64,000 nucleotides of DNA from Nitratireductor aquimarinus (GTDB taxonomy: Bacteria; Pseudomonadota; Alphaproteobacteria; Rhizobiales; Rhizobiaceae), in NCBI RefSeq assembly GCF_017255295.1, contig NZ_JAFKDE010000012.1:57551-121550 (forward strand). The letters are read 5' to 3'. Below, one piece after another: positions 58,264 to 64,000 of the stretch (position 1 is its first letter; each line of letters begins with the position of its first letter). Made by a program: the position numbers and the translations under genes. The notes under the pieces are model-generated. The model searched no databases. It saw only the letters and a program-made list of their open reading frames with translations, and had not been told where the DNA came from.

Positions 58264-58986
58264 TCAGTCGGTGGATTTCTCGGCCGGACCGAACACGTCC
58301 TCGAAAGCGGCTTTCAGCGCCAGGTCCACATCGTCCATGGTCACCGGCAGGCCGAGGTCGACCAGGCTGGTGACGCCATAGCCGCTGATGCCGCAGGGCA
58401 CGATGCCGCCGAAATGCGCCAGTTCCGGCTCAACGTTGATCGAGATGCCGTGAAAGCTCACCCAGCGCCTCAGGCGGATGCCTATGGCGGCGATCTTGTC
58501 TTCTGCGGGCAGGCCGCCGGGCAGGGGCGGCTTGTCGGGCCGCGCGACCCATACGCCAACCCGGTCCTCGCGCCGCTCGCCGGTCACGTTGAAGCGCGTC
58601 AGCGCGCCGATGATCCAGGCTTCCAGCGCGGCGATGAAGGCGCGGATGTCTTCGCGGCGCGTCTTCAGATCAAGCATCACATAGACCACACGCTGGCCGG
58701 GGCCATGATAGGTGTATTCGCCGCCGCGCCCGGTCTTGTAGACGGGGAAGCGATGGGCCTCGAGCAGGTCTTCGCTGTTGGCACTGGTGCCGGCGGTGTA
58801 GAGCGGCGGGTGCTCGACCAGCCAGACAAGCTCTCTGGCCTTGCCGTCACGAATCAGCCCGGCGCGCTCTTCCATGAAGGAAACGGCGGTTTCGTAGTCG
58901 GTGAGACCCGGTTCGATTCGCCATTCCACCGGCGGGGCATCCTCGCGCGGCAGGAATACGGTGTCGATCTGGCCGCGTTCGCTCAT
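58264..58986 (-). CDS. lipB: Octanoyl-[acyl-carrier-protein]:protein N-octanoyltransferase
   Basis: A 240-residue enzyme that moves octanoyl groups from ACP to lipoyl domains, the first step of lipoate synthesis. The motif [12 protein letters not shown], the catalytic lysine in DKIAAIGIR and Cys198 in GIVPCGI are present. No lipA gene is adjacent. It is upstream of ggt on the same strand, separated by 226 bp, and next to the prophage junction at tRNA-Leu. Confidence 0.95.
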   Translation of the reverse strand: MSERGQIDTVFLPREDAPPVEWRIEPGLTDYETAVSFMEERAGLIRDGKARELVWLVEHPPLYTAGTSANSEDLLEAHRFPVYKTGRGGEYTYHGPGQRVVYVMLDLKTRREDIRAFIAALEAWIIGALTRFNVTGERREDRVGVWVARPDKPPLPGGLPAEDKIAAIGIRLRRWVSFHGISINVEPELAHFGGIVPCGISGYGVTSLVDLGLPVTMDDVDLALKAAFEDVFGPAEKSTD

Positions 58987-59107
58987 TTTCTCATCCCATC
59001 AGGTACTGAAATCACCCGTTTCATATGGCGATAATGGGCGCTCGGGTCCAGTCTCGGCTTGAAGATGTGCATGAGCATCTTTTTTTGCGTCTTTTTCGAG
59101 AAGTCGC

Positions 59108-59136
59108 TTGTCTCCCGAAAACCGATTTGCTACATG
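59108..59136 (+). promoter_or_regulatory. Promoter of tRNA-Leu
   Basis: TTGTCT, 17 bp, TACATG, ending 35 bp upstream of the tRNA. Confidence 0.6.
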
Positions 59137-59171
59137 CCCGTTGCCGGTGACGAACCGGCCTCCAGCTACGT

Positions 59172-59256
59172 GCGGTCGTGGCGGAATTGGTAGACGCGCA
59201 GCGTTGAGGTCGCTGTGGGGCAACCCGTGGAAGTTCGAGTCTTCTCGACCGCACCA
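59172..59256 (+). tRNA. tRNA-Leu (anticodon GAG)
   Basis: An 85-nt class II tRNA: acceptor GCGGTCG/CGACCGC, anticodon loop TTGAGGT in a CAGCG/CGCTG stem, a long variable arm (TGGGGCAACCCG), T-loop TTCGAGT and encoded CCA. A phage-type integrase lies directly downstream, so its 3' part is the likely attachment site. Confidence 0.97.
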
Positions 59257-59301
59257 AGCTCTCTCCCAAAGAGTATGGTTTTCAATGACTTGGATGCGAA
59301 A

Positions 59302-59332
59302 GTGTCCCACGTCAGACCCATGCGTGGGACAC
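59302..59332 (-). terminator. Hairpin at the end of the integrase gene
   Basis: Perfect 10-bp arms GTGTCCCACG/CGTGGGACAC with an 11-nt loop overlap the integrase stop, then TTTCG on the minus strand. Likely terminator; an integrase arm site is an alternative. Confidence 0.55.
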
Positions 59333-60379
59333 GTTGATCCTCTCGATCGCTGATTTTGCCAGCTTCCAGCGCTCCACGCGCCGGGTGTAAACCTCACTCG
59401 TTTTCGCTTCCGAATGGCCCAATATTGCCATGATCTCGTACTGGCTGCAGCCCAGCTCTGCGAGGAGTTCTGCAAGCCCCTTGCGGACGCCGTGAGCGGA
59501 GAGGTGAGCCAGTCCGGCATCCTTGCACCAGCGCTTGAACATGGCCGACATGCTGTCTCCGCTGGCAAAGGGCTTTCCACCCCGACCAAGCACATATGTT
59601 GTGCCCTGCACCTTCATTGCGCGCGTGGCATCTTTCAATGGCGCCAGCAGGGGAATCGACACCTCGGTCGAGCCTTTCTTGAGAGGTGTCCAGCGTAGCG
59701 CTTCAATGCCTTCGATCCGGCACTCATTCTCGCGGCCCAGCACTGTCAGGTCTTCAATGCGACAACCGGTCCAGAGAAGGACGGACAGCGCCACATGTGC
59801 CTTGGAGCCGGGGAGGTGCACTTTCAGGAAGTTTCGAACGTCAGCCGCTTTCCAAGGCTTCGCGCCATCACCCTTGCGGTAGATCGGCTTGATGCCGCGC
59901 GCCGGGTTCTGTTGCAGGTATCTGCGCTCAATCGCCCAATCGAACATCACGGCCACTGCTTCGATGAATGCGTCGGCCTGGGCCGGTGTTGCGCCCATGC
60001 CGTCCTGCATCTCGATAAGCTTCTCGTGGGGAATGAGCATCTTCCGGTCAGGATGCTTGAGGAGGCGGGATAGAAGATTACGTTTCTTCTTCAAGGTCTT
60101 CGGGCTGGTTGTTCCAGCTTTGACGCGCTGCTCGAGGTATTCGAAGTACGAGTTGACGAGCCATGCGATTGACCTGGGTTTGGCATAGTCCGACGCGGCC
60201 TTGAGCGGTTCGGGCTTCTCGCCACGGCGCGCCGCAAGGTACTGACGCTGAAAGTCAGGGTCTTCCGGGCCGCAATAGATGCGAATGCGCCGGGATTTCT
60301 CTCCCTCCGGTCTGACGCGATAGCGCGAATTTCCGGAGGGCAGAGGCTCGATCAGCAAACCTGGGTAATGCACCTTCAT
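59312..60379 (-). CDS. int: Phage tyrosine recombinase (integrase)
   Basis: A 355-residue integrase catalysing excision and insertion at tRNA-Leu. The catalytic domain shows the first arginine in TGCRIED, HGVRKG with His and Arg, LGHSEAKTSEVYTR with the last histidine and the nucleophile tyrosine. A SAM-like core-binding domain and basic N-terminal arm-binding region precede it. The ATG at 60379 is chosen; a GTG at 60391 that overlaps the upstream stop (GTGA) is also possible. Confidence 0.93.
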   Translation of the reverse strand: MKVHYPGLLIEPLPSGNSRYRVRPEGEKSRRIRIYCGPEDPDFQRQYLAARRGEKPEPLKAASDYAKPRSIAWLVNSYFEYLEQRVKAGTTSPKTLKKKRNLLSRLLKHPDRKMLIPHEKLIEMQDGMGATPAQADAFIEAVAVMFDWAIERRYLQQNPARGIKPIYRKGDGAKPWKAADVRNFLKVHLPGSKAHVALSVLLWTGCRIEDLTVLGRENECRIEGIEALRWTPLKKGSTEVSIPLLAPLKDATRAMKVQGTTYVLGRGGKPFASGDSMSAMFKRWCKDAGLAHLSAHGVRKGLAELLAELGCSQYEIMAILGHSEAKTSEVYTRRVERWKLAKSAIERINVSHAWV

Positions 60380-60387
60380 GGGCGACT

Positions 60388-60639
60388 TCACCAATCCTCA
60401 AGGCCGCCTTCTTTGTCTGATTGCCCGGCGGCCATTGCGTTTTCAACGCTGCCATCGTTCTTGGTCGACTGGTGTTCATCAACGCCACCGCAATGGATTT
60501 CGACCTTTCCACCTGTAACGCACACCCTGTCCACGCTCAGGCCGCTCTCTTGCATGGCGCTGAGTGCGGCCTTGATCGCGTTGGCGCTGGCTCTGATGCG
60601 AGTAGTGCGCTTCTGGGGCTCGGGGTGATGGGCGTTCAC
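60388..60639 (-). CDS. Small phage protein, unknown function
   Basis: An 83-residue protein starting with GTG that overlaps the previous gene's stop (GTGA), with a good GGAGGCGAG upstream. It has a basic N-terminus (PQKRTTRIRA), a central helix (AIKAALSAMQESGL) and a short strand pair (VCVTGGKVEIHCG), then a polar tail. This helix-strand form is common in phage genes before integrases; an excisionase-like role is possible but there is no visible helix-turn-helix. Confidence 0.65.
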   Translation of the reverse strand: MNAHHPEPQKRTTRIRASANAIKAALSAMQESGLSVDRVCVTGGKVEIHCGGVDEHQSTKNDGSVENAMAAGQSDKEGGLEDW

Positions 60640-61190
60640 TGCTCGCCTCCAAATTCCCTGATCGCGGTTCGACCAGCTTCGGTGATGCAGTAGCCCGCGC
60701 CGGCAAAAACGTTCCTGTCGTTTGGAAGGGCGTGGAACTCTGCCAGACCAAGTGAGACGAGGCAGTCCATGGCGCGACGAGCGGCAGTAAGGTCCGCCAT
60801 ATCGGCGCGGTCTGCCAGATATGCAGAAGAGGCGCACAGCTTCCCATCTGGTGCGGTGTACTCGCGCATAGCCCAAAGTGCGACGGCTTGCTCCGGCGAC
60901 AAGTTCATGATCCGCTCCCCCTCCATCGCGAGGACTTGGAACATCTCCAAAAAGAGGTCCCTCAATCTCGCGCCTCGCCACCCCCTCGTGGTGCGTCGGT
61001 CGTAAAGGGCGCTGCCGTTAGGGTCGATGGTGCGATGGACTACGATCTCCACCGGAAGGGTGAGCCTTTTGAACCATACGCCGCAAAGCCGGCGAAGCTC
61101 ATCCGTTTGGCTGGCACCTTCAATTGGCGCGCCAAACTCGTTCAATTCACCGATCGCCCATCCAAGAGCGGCAATCTGTTCGCAGCTCAT
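60636..61190 (-). CDS. Phage protein with a possible winged-helix C-terminal half
   Basis: A 184-residue protein. The first half is a mixed region with WFKRLTLPVEIVVHR and GWRGARLRDLF; the second half (about 100-184) has LSPEQAVALWAMREY, LTAARRAMDCLVSLGLAEFH and a YCITEAGRTAIREF ending that looks like a winged helix of the MarR/PadR type. The ATG at 61190 is 1 base after the upstream stop. No family recognised. Confidence 0.6.
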   Translation of the reverse strand: MSCEQIAALGWAIGELNEFGAPIEGASQTDELRRLCGVWFKRLTLPVEIVVHRTIDPNGSALYDRRTTRGWRGARLRDLFLEMFQVLAMEGERIMNLSPEQAVALWAMREYTAPDGKLCASSAYLADRADMADLTAARRAMDCLVSLGLAEFHALPNDRNVFAGAGYCITEAGRTAIREFGGEQ

Positions 61191-61191
61191 C

Positions 61192-61569
61192 TCATCCTCG
61201 CGTCTTCTGGAACCCACGCCCGGCGATCTTCGCCTTGGAGCGAGGCCACGTTCCGTTGTGCTTTCTGCGGATGCGGTCAGCCTTGGCGCGGTCGCCAGCT
61301 TCCTCCGCCGTCTTTGCCTTGTGCTCTTGGACAAGGGCAGGCATCAGATTGCTTTCTCGATGTTCTCCGCCCATGGAAAGCGGTTTGACGTGCTCGACCT
61401 CCCACGGCTCACCTGGGGCGATCTTCCGGCCTGAGATATGGCAACGGCCCTTGGCGCGGATGAAAACGCGATCCTTGACGTACTGGGGCACCCTTGCGTC
61501 AGGGCTGGAGCCGATCCACTCGGGCAGGCTTCTACCGCCGAGCGGGTTGTCGATCATGGGGACTGCCAT
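61192..61569 (-). CDS. HNH endonuclease
   Basis: A 125-residue phage HNH nuclease. The metal-finger motif is visible: CHISGRKIAPGEPWEVEHVKPLSMGG with the first histidine, ESNLMPALVQEH with Asn and last His, then a basic tail (KADRIRRKHNGTWPRSKAK) for DNA contact. The ATG at 61569 overlaps the upstream stop (TGATG). Such nucleases often work with terminase, though none is in the window. Confidence 0.85.
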   Translation of the reverse strand: MAVPMIDNPLGGRSLPEWIGSSPDARVPQYVKDRVFIRAKGRCHISGRKIAPGEPWEVEHVKPLSMGGEHRESNLMPALVQEHKAKTAEEAGDRAKADRIRRKHNGTWPRSKAKIAGRGFQKTRG

Positions 61570-61757
61570 CACCGCGCCCTCCGTTGATGCTCCGCGATCT
61601 CCGCTTCAACCAGACGCGCCAGTTCAAGGCACATCACGTCGAGGCGAAGCTCATCGGTGCGCAGGTCGAGCGTCTTTCTGGCAATTGCCCGAGCGCCACG
61701 GCTGCCCTTCGGAAATGAGCGCGCAACCTCGGCGAGGGTGTCGGCTGAGATGGTCAT
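61569..61757 (-). CDS. Small phage protein, unknown function
   Basis: A 62-residue, helical protein (MTISADTLAEVARSF, then RTDELRLDVMCLELARLVEAEIAEHQ). Its start overlaps the RecT stop (ATGA), and its stop overlaps the HNH gene, so it is fixed within the operon. No function is assigned. Confidence 0.65.
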   Translation of the reverse strand: MTISADTLAEVARSFPKGSRGARAIARKTLDLRTDELRLDVMCLELARLVEAEIAEHQRRAR

Positions 61758-62872
61758 GCTGCCAGATCCTTCTCCTCGCACCCGACAACGCCGGCAATCG
61801 TCGCCCGGCAGTCATCAAGCTCGATTTCATTCCGGCAGCAGGCGCGCGCGTAATTCGTTATCGACTTCGCCTTGGCACGAACCTCGTCGCTCAGGCCTTC
61901 GACAAAGAGCCCCTTGGACTGATTGACGACGACAACCTCATCCTCACCGATGGCGCCGATGATCGCTTTGGCGAACGTCTTGAGCCAATCCGGATCGACG
62001 GAAGCCGGCTCGCCTTCGCTCTCTCCCATGTCATGCGAGCCGGCCTCGTCCGCCGTGGCGGGCGAGTTCTCGGCAGCGGAGCGATCTGAATTTGTGGCGA
62101 CGAGCGCGCCGCTGCCGTCACCGGTGGGGCTTTCTGCCGGTGAACTGTGTTCGTGATGGATTTCTTGTCCGCTGGAGAGCCCTTCGGTCTCGCGCGTCAC
62201 GTTGGACATGTCGAAGCCTTCGCGCGCCTCCTGCATATCCCCAGACGGTTTCTGAGCCTGCAAGCGTGACATGAGCGACGGAGGCGTTACGTCCTTGGCG
62301 TTGTCAGGCCCGCGGAACTGATCTGCTTCGTCCCGGTCGTAGACGCCGAGGATCACCTCTGGCGTGTGTCGACGGCCCCACGCTCGGGCGGTGTAGTAGC
62401 AGTGCTGCTGATCAGGGTCGGACTTCCAAAGCGGGGAGTTCTTCGGAGTGATGTCCTTGAACTTCGGAGAGCGAACTTCGAGCTCTTCGCCGTCGATTTT
62501 ACCGAAGGCAATGCAGAGCCGTTCAGGGCCTTCACCCTCAAAGCGGAACTTCAAGCGCCCCTCGATGCCGGATCGTGTGTTGATCACGGCCATGATGAGC
62601 TGGGCTTCATACGCAATCTGGCCGTTGACCGAATAGGACTTCGAAGCAACAGCGAACGGGCTCATCTCCCATTCGAGAGCCTGAAGCGCTACGGCCATGC
62701 ATGCCCCGGCGTTGCCGCGCAGGTGCTTTGGCAGCGCAATGTCTGCTTTGCACATGACTTCTGCGAAGCGGACCACCTCGCCGAGCGTCTGTGGGGCGAT
62801 CTTAGAGCCGTTGCCCGATGCGATTCCGACCTGGTTGATTGAGGTGTTTTGCTGCGAGACGAGCTGGTTCAT
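61754..62872 (-). CDS. recT: RecT-family phage recombinase with long C-terminal extension
   Basis: A 372-residue annealing protein. Residues about 25-215 are the RecT domain: APQTLGEVVRFAEVMCKADIALP, GNAGACMAVALQALEWEMSPFAVAS, SYSVNGQIAYEAQLIMAVI and TARAWGRRHTPEVILGVYD. The remaining 150 residues are an acidic, serine-rich linker and a final helical unit (DEVRAKAKSITNYARACC...) absent from the classical 269-residue RecT. The ATG overlaps the upstream nuclease stop (TAATG), so both are co-translated. It anneals single strands during phage recombination. Confidence 0.9.
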   Translation of the reverse strand: MNQLVSQQNTSINQVGIASGNGSKIAPQTLGEVVRFAEVMCKADIALPKHLRGNAGACMAVALQALEWEMSPFAVASKSYSVNGQIAYEAQLIMAVINTRSGIEGRLKFRFEGEGPERLCIAFGKIDGEELEVRSPKFKDITPKNSPLWKSDPDQQHCYYTARAWGRRHTPEVILGVYDRDEADQFRGPDNAKDVTPPSLMSRLQAQKPSGDMQEAREGFDMSNVTRETEGLSSGQEIHHEHSSPAESPTGDGSGALVATNSDRSAAENSPATADEAGSHDMGESEGEPASVDPDWLKTFAKAIIGAIGEDEVVVVNQSKGLFVEGLSDEVRAKAKSITNYARACCRNEIELDDCRATIAGVVGCEEKDLAA

Positions 62873-63921
62873 TATGCGGCCTCCTGCTGGGCGATCTGGT
62901 CTTGATGGTCGAGGAAGTCGTCGAGCCGGGATTTGGCCCACGGCTTCATCTGGATATGCCGCTCGCCGCCTGAGAACGGACGCGCGCCCGGCCAGTCATC
63001 GGCATCAAGGCAATGACGGATTGTGTTCAGGCACCAACGGATGACGCGCTCGCCACGGTCGATGTCATGGGCTGAGATTTCGACATGTGCCGTGTCCGGA
63101 ACATCGTCGTTCAGCACATAGACCAGCACGAACGTCTCAAAGGGGATGCCGAGCGAACGGCAGATCATCCGAGTCATGGCTGCTTGGAGGAAATAGCCGG
63201 CGTCGAAGATCTGGCGCTCCAGAAAGTCCTCATCGAACTTCGATGCGGTCTTTAGGTCCGCGAACACACCATCTGCGTTCGGCATCGCATCGGGGCGACT
63301 ACGCAGCCAGATGCCGGTTTCCTCGTCCTTCCAGAACATCGAGCGCTCAACGCGGCCGTTGAGGACACCCATTTGAATGAGCGGGTATGTCGATGCATCC
63401 TCGGCAATGCGCTTGATGCGCTCGATCTGTTCAGCGGTGATGACCGTCAGATTGTTCTCGGACGCACTCTCCAGCCACGCCTTGCAGTCGTTCGCGTTGC
63501 CGCTCCACTTCCGGCGCTCTTTGGGAGGTAGCTCGCCATCATCGGGCCGATAGTCCGGCCGAACGGCGAACTTCTCCGAGAACACCTCGTCGCCAAGCAG
63601 AAGCGCATGCGCGGCTTTGCCGAAGTCGAGCGCTGACGTGGTTTCCTGCGCGATGTGGTTCGGGTTCCACGCCCACCGGCCCCAGAATGCCTTGGGAGAG
63701 CCGCCGTAAGCCGGCAAGAGCCATTTCAGCGCAGATTTCGAGATGGACGGACCATCCAGAAGATCGCGCTTCTGGTGATACTGGTCGAGCGTGATGCCGG
63801 AATAGACACCCGGTTCGGTGATCGTCTTGCCGTTCCACTGTCTTTCCTGGGAAAGGCCTCCGACGATCCGCGAGGCAATGTCACCGATGGACTGCATCGC
63901 GTCTGTGTCGAGATCGGTCAT
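62872..63921 (-). CDS. RecE-like PD-(D/E)XK exonuclease
   Basis: A 349-residue nuclease of the RecE C-terminal / DUF3799-type group that resects double-stranded ends for RecT. Motifs in order: ISKSALKWL, FGKAAHALLLGD with the conserved histidine, ERSMFWKDEETGIWLRSRPDAMPN, then FADLKTAS (catalytic D and K) and FDAGYFLQAAMTRM. GAGGATTGAACC precedes the ATG. The tail has a basic helix (KSRLDDFLDHQ). Confidence 0.87.
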   Translation of the reverse strand: MTDLDTDAMQSIGDIASRIVGGLSQERQWNGKTITEPGVYSGITLDQYHQKRDLLDGPSISKSALKWLLPAYGGSPKAFWGRWAWNPNHIAQETTSALDFGKAAHALLLGDEVFSEKFAVRPDYRPDDGELPPKERRKWSGNANDCKAWLESASENNLTVITAEQIERIKRIAEDASTYPLIQMGVLNGRVERSMFWKDEETGIWLRSRPDAMPNADGVFADLKTASKFDEDFLERQIFDAGYFLQAAMTRMICRSLGIPFETFVLVYVLNDDVPDTAHVEISAHDIDRGERVIRWCLNTIRHCLDADDWPGARPFSGGERHIQMKPWAKSRLDDFLDHQDQIAQQEAA

Positions 63922-63931
63922 GGTTCAATCC

Positions 63932-64000
63932 TCAGTGGGGCGTTTCAAGGAACCCGACGAGCAGGGCGCTGATGACGATCAGAGCCAGAGCGCGGGCCGT
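63932..64000 (-). CDS. C-terminal end of a small phage membrane protein (5' end outside window)
   Basis: The minus-strand frame is open to the right edge: 22 codons with hydrophobic ALALIVISALLVGFL followed by ETPH and stop, 10 bp before the nuclease ATG. Only the final membrane segment is visible, so function is unknown. Confidence 0.5.
   Translation of the reverse strand, partial: TARALALIVISALLVGFLETPH

Larger units (their letters stand above)
59257..64000. mobile_element. Left end of a prophage inserted at tRNA-Leu(GAG)
   Basis: From the end of tRNA-Leu to the window edge all genes are phage-type and on the minus strand: integrase, small unknown genes, HNH nuclease, RecT and a RecE-like nuclease. 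Their ends overlap by a few bases, as in a phage early operon. The right end (attR) is not in the window. Confidence 0.85.

Noticed and set aside
59058..59090. A plus-strand terminator before tRNA-Leu
   Set aside because: Only about a 5-bp stem (AGATG/CATCT) before the T-run and no transcript known to end there.

Overview
The window is GC-rich chromosomal DNA of an alphaproteobacterium, most likely a Hyphomicrobiales (Rhizobiales) member close to the Phyllobacteriaceae/Mesorhizobium group. This rests on family knowledge read against the sequence: the order clpP-clpX-lon-hupB, tRNA-Val/tRNA-Asp, a 14-gene nuo operon, birA-rnj-mce-DUF1467-proS-lolC-lolD, a NuoE with a rhizobial helix-hairpin-helix tail, a short editing-less ProRS, DUF2842 and DUF1467 proteins, and a GAAC-N7-GAAC (alphaproteobacterial) SOS box. 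No species can be named from the sequence alone.

Layout. 1-1.6 kb: end of an exopolysaccharide-type region (partial BY-kinase/Wzz-like ATPase, CelD-type acetyltransferase). 1.7-6.6 kb: DUF2842, heme A synthase, argC, speB and the rplM-rpsI operon. 6.7-12.9 kb: small-molecule enzymes (thioesterase, enoyl-CoA hydratase, VOC protein, CoA-binding protein plus metY, P450) and two related 4-Cys secreted proteins. 13-18.6 kb: the proteostasis block clpP, clpX, lon and hupB. 18.8-33 kb: an accessory stretch with two tRNAs, a diguanylate cyclase, a glycine-rich secreted protein, a candidate sRNA, an AraC regulator with a divergent methyltransferase, a DMT exporter behind a dioxygenase-hydrolase fusion, a TadE/TadG pair with frameshifted tadE, an IS630-like MITE and a YcaQ-type glycosylase. 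33.3-48.3 kb: nuoA-N for respiratory complex I. 48.3-55.6 kb: birA, RNase J, methylmalonyl-CoA epimerase, DUF1467, proS and lolCD, with a candidate antisense-strand sRNA before proS. 55.9-59 kb: a tiny SOS-controlled membrane peptide gene, ggt and lipB. 59.2-64 kb: tRNA-Leu(GAG), used as attachment site by a prophage whose left end (integrase, small genes, HNH nuclease, RecT, RecE-like nuclease) fills the rest of the window.

Most of the window is housekeeping and conserved. The best candidate for something under-described is at 55922-56065: a promoter whose spacer carries a perfect SOS box, driving a 28-residue, almost wholly hydrophobic protein. By size and control it resembles SOS-induced membrane peptides such as Caulobacter SidA or E. 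coli TisB. Two orphan promoter-to-terminator units of about 160 nt (23.6 kb and 51.8 kb) look like unannotated small RNAs.

Limits: nothing was searched or computed. Family names come from recognised motifs, promoters and terminators were read by eye, and start codons were chosen from Shine-Dalgarno context, overlap with the neighbour and family length.
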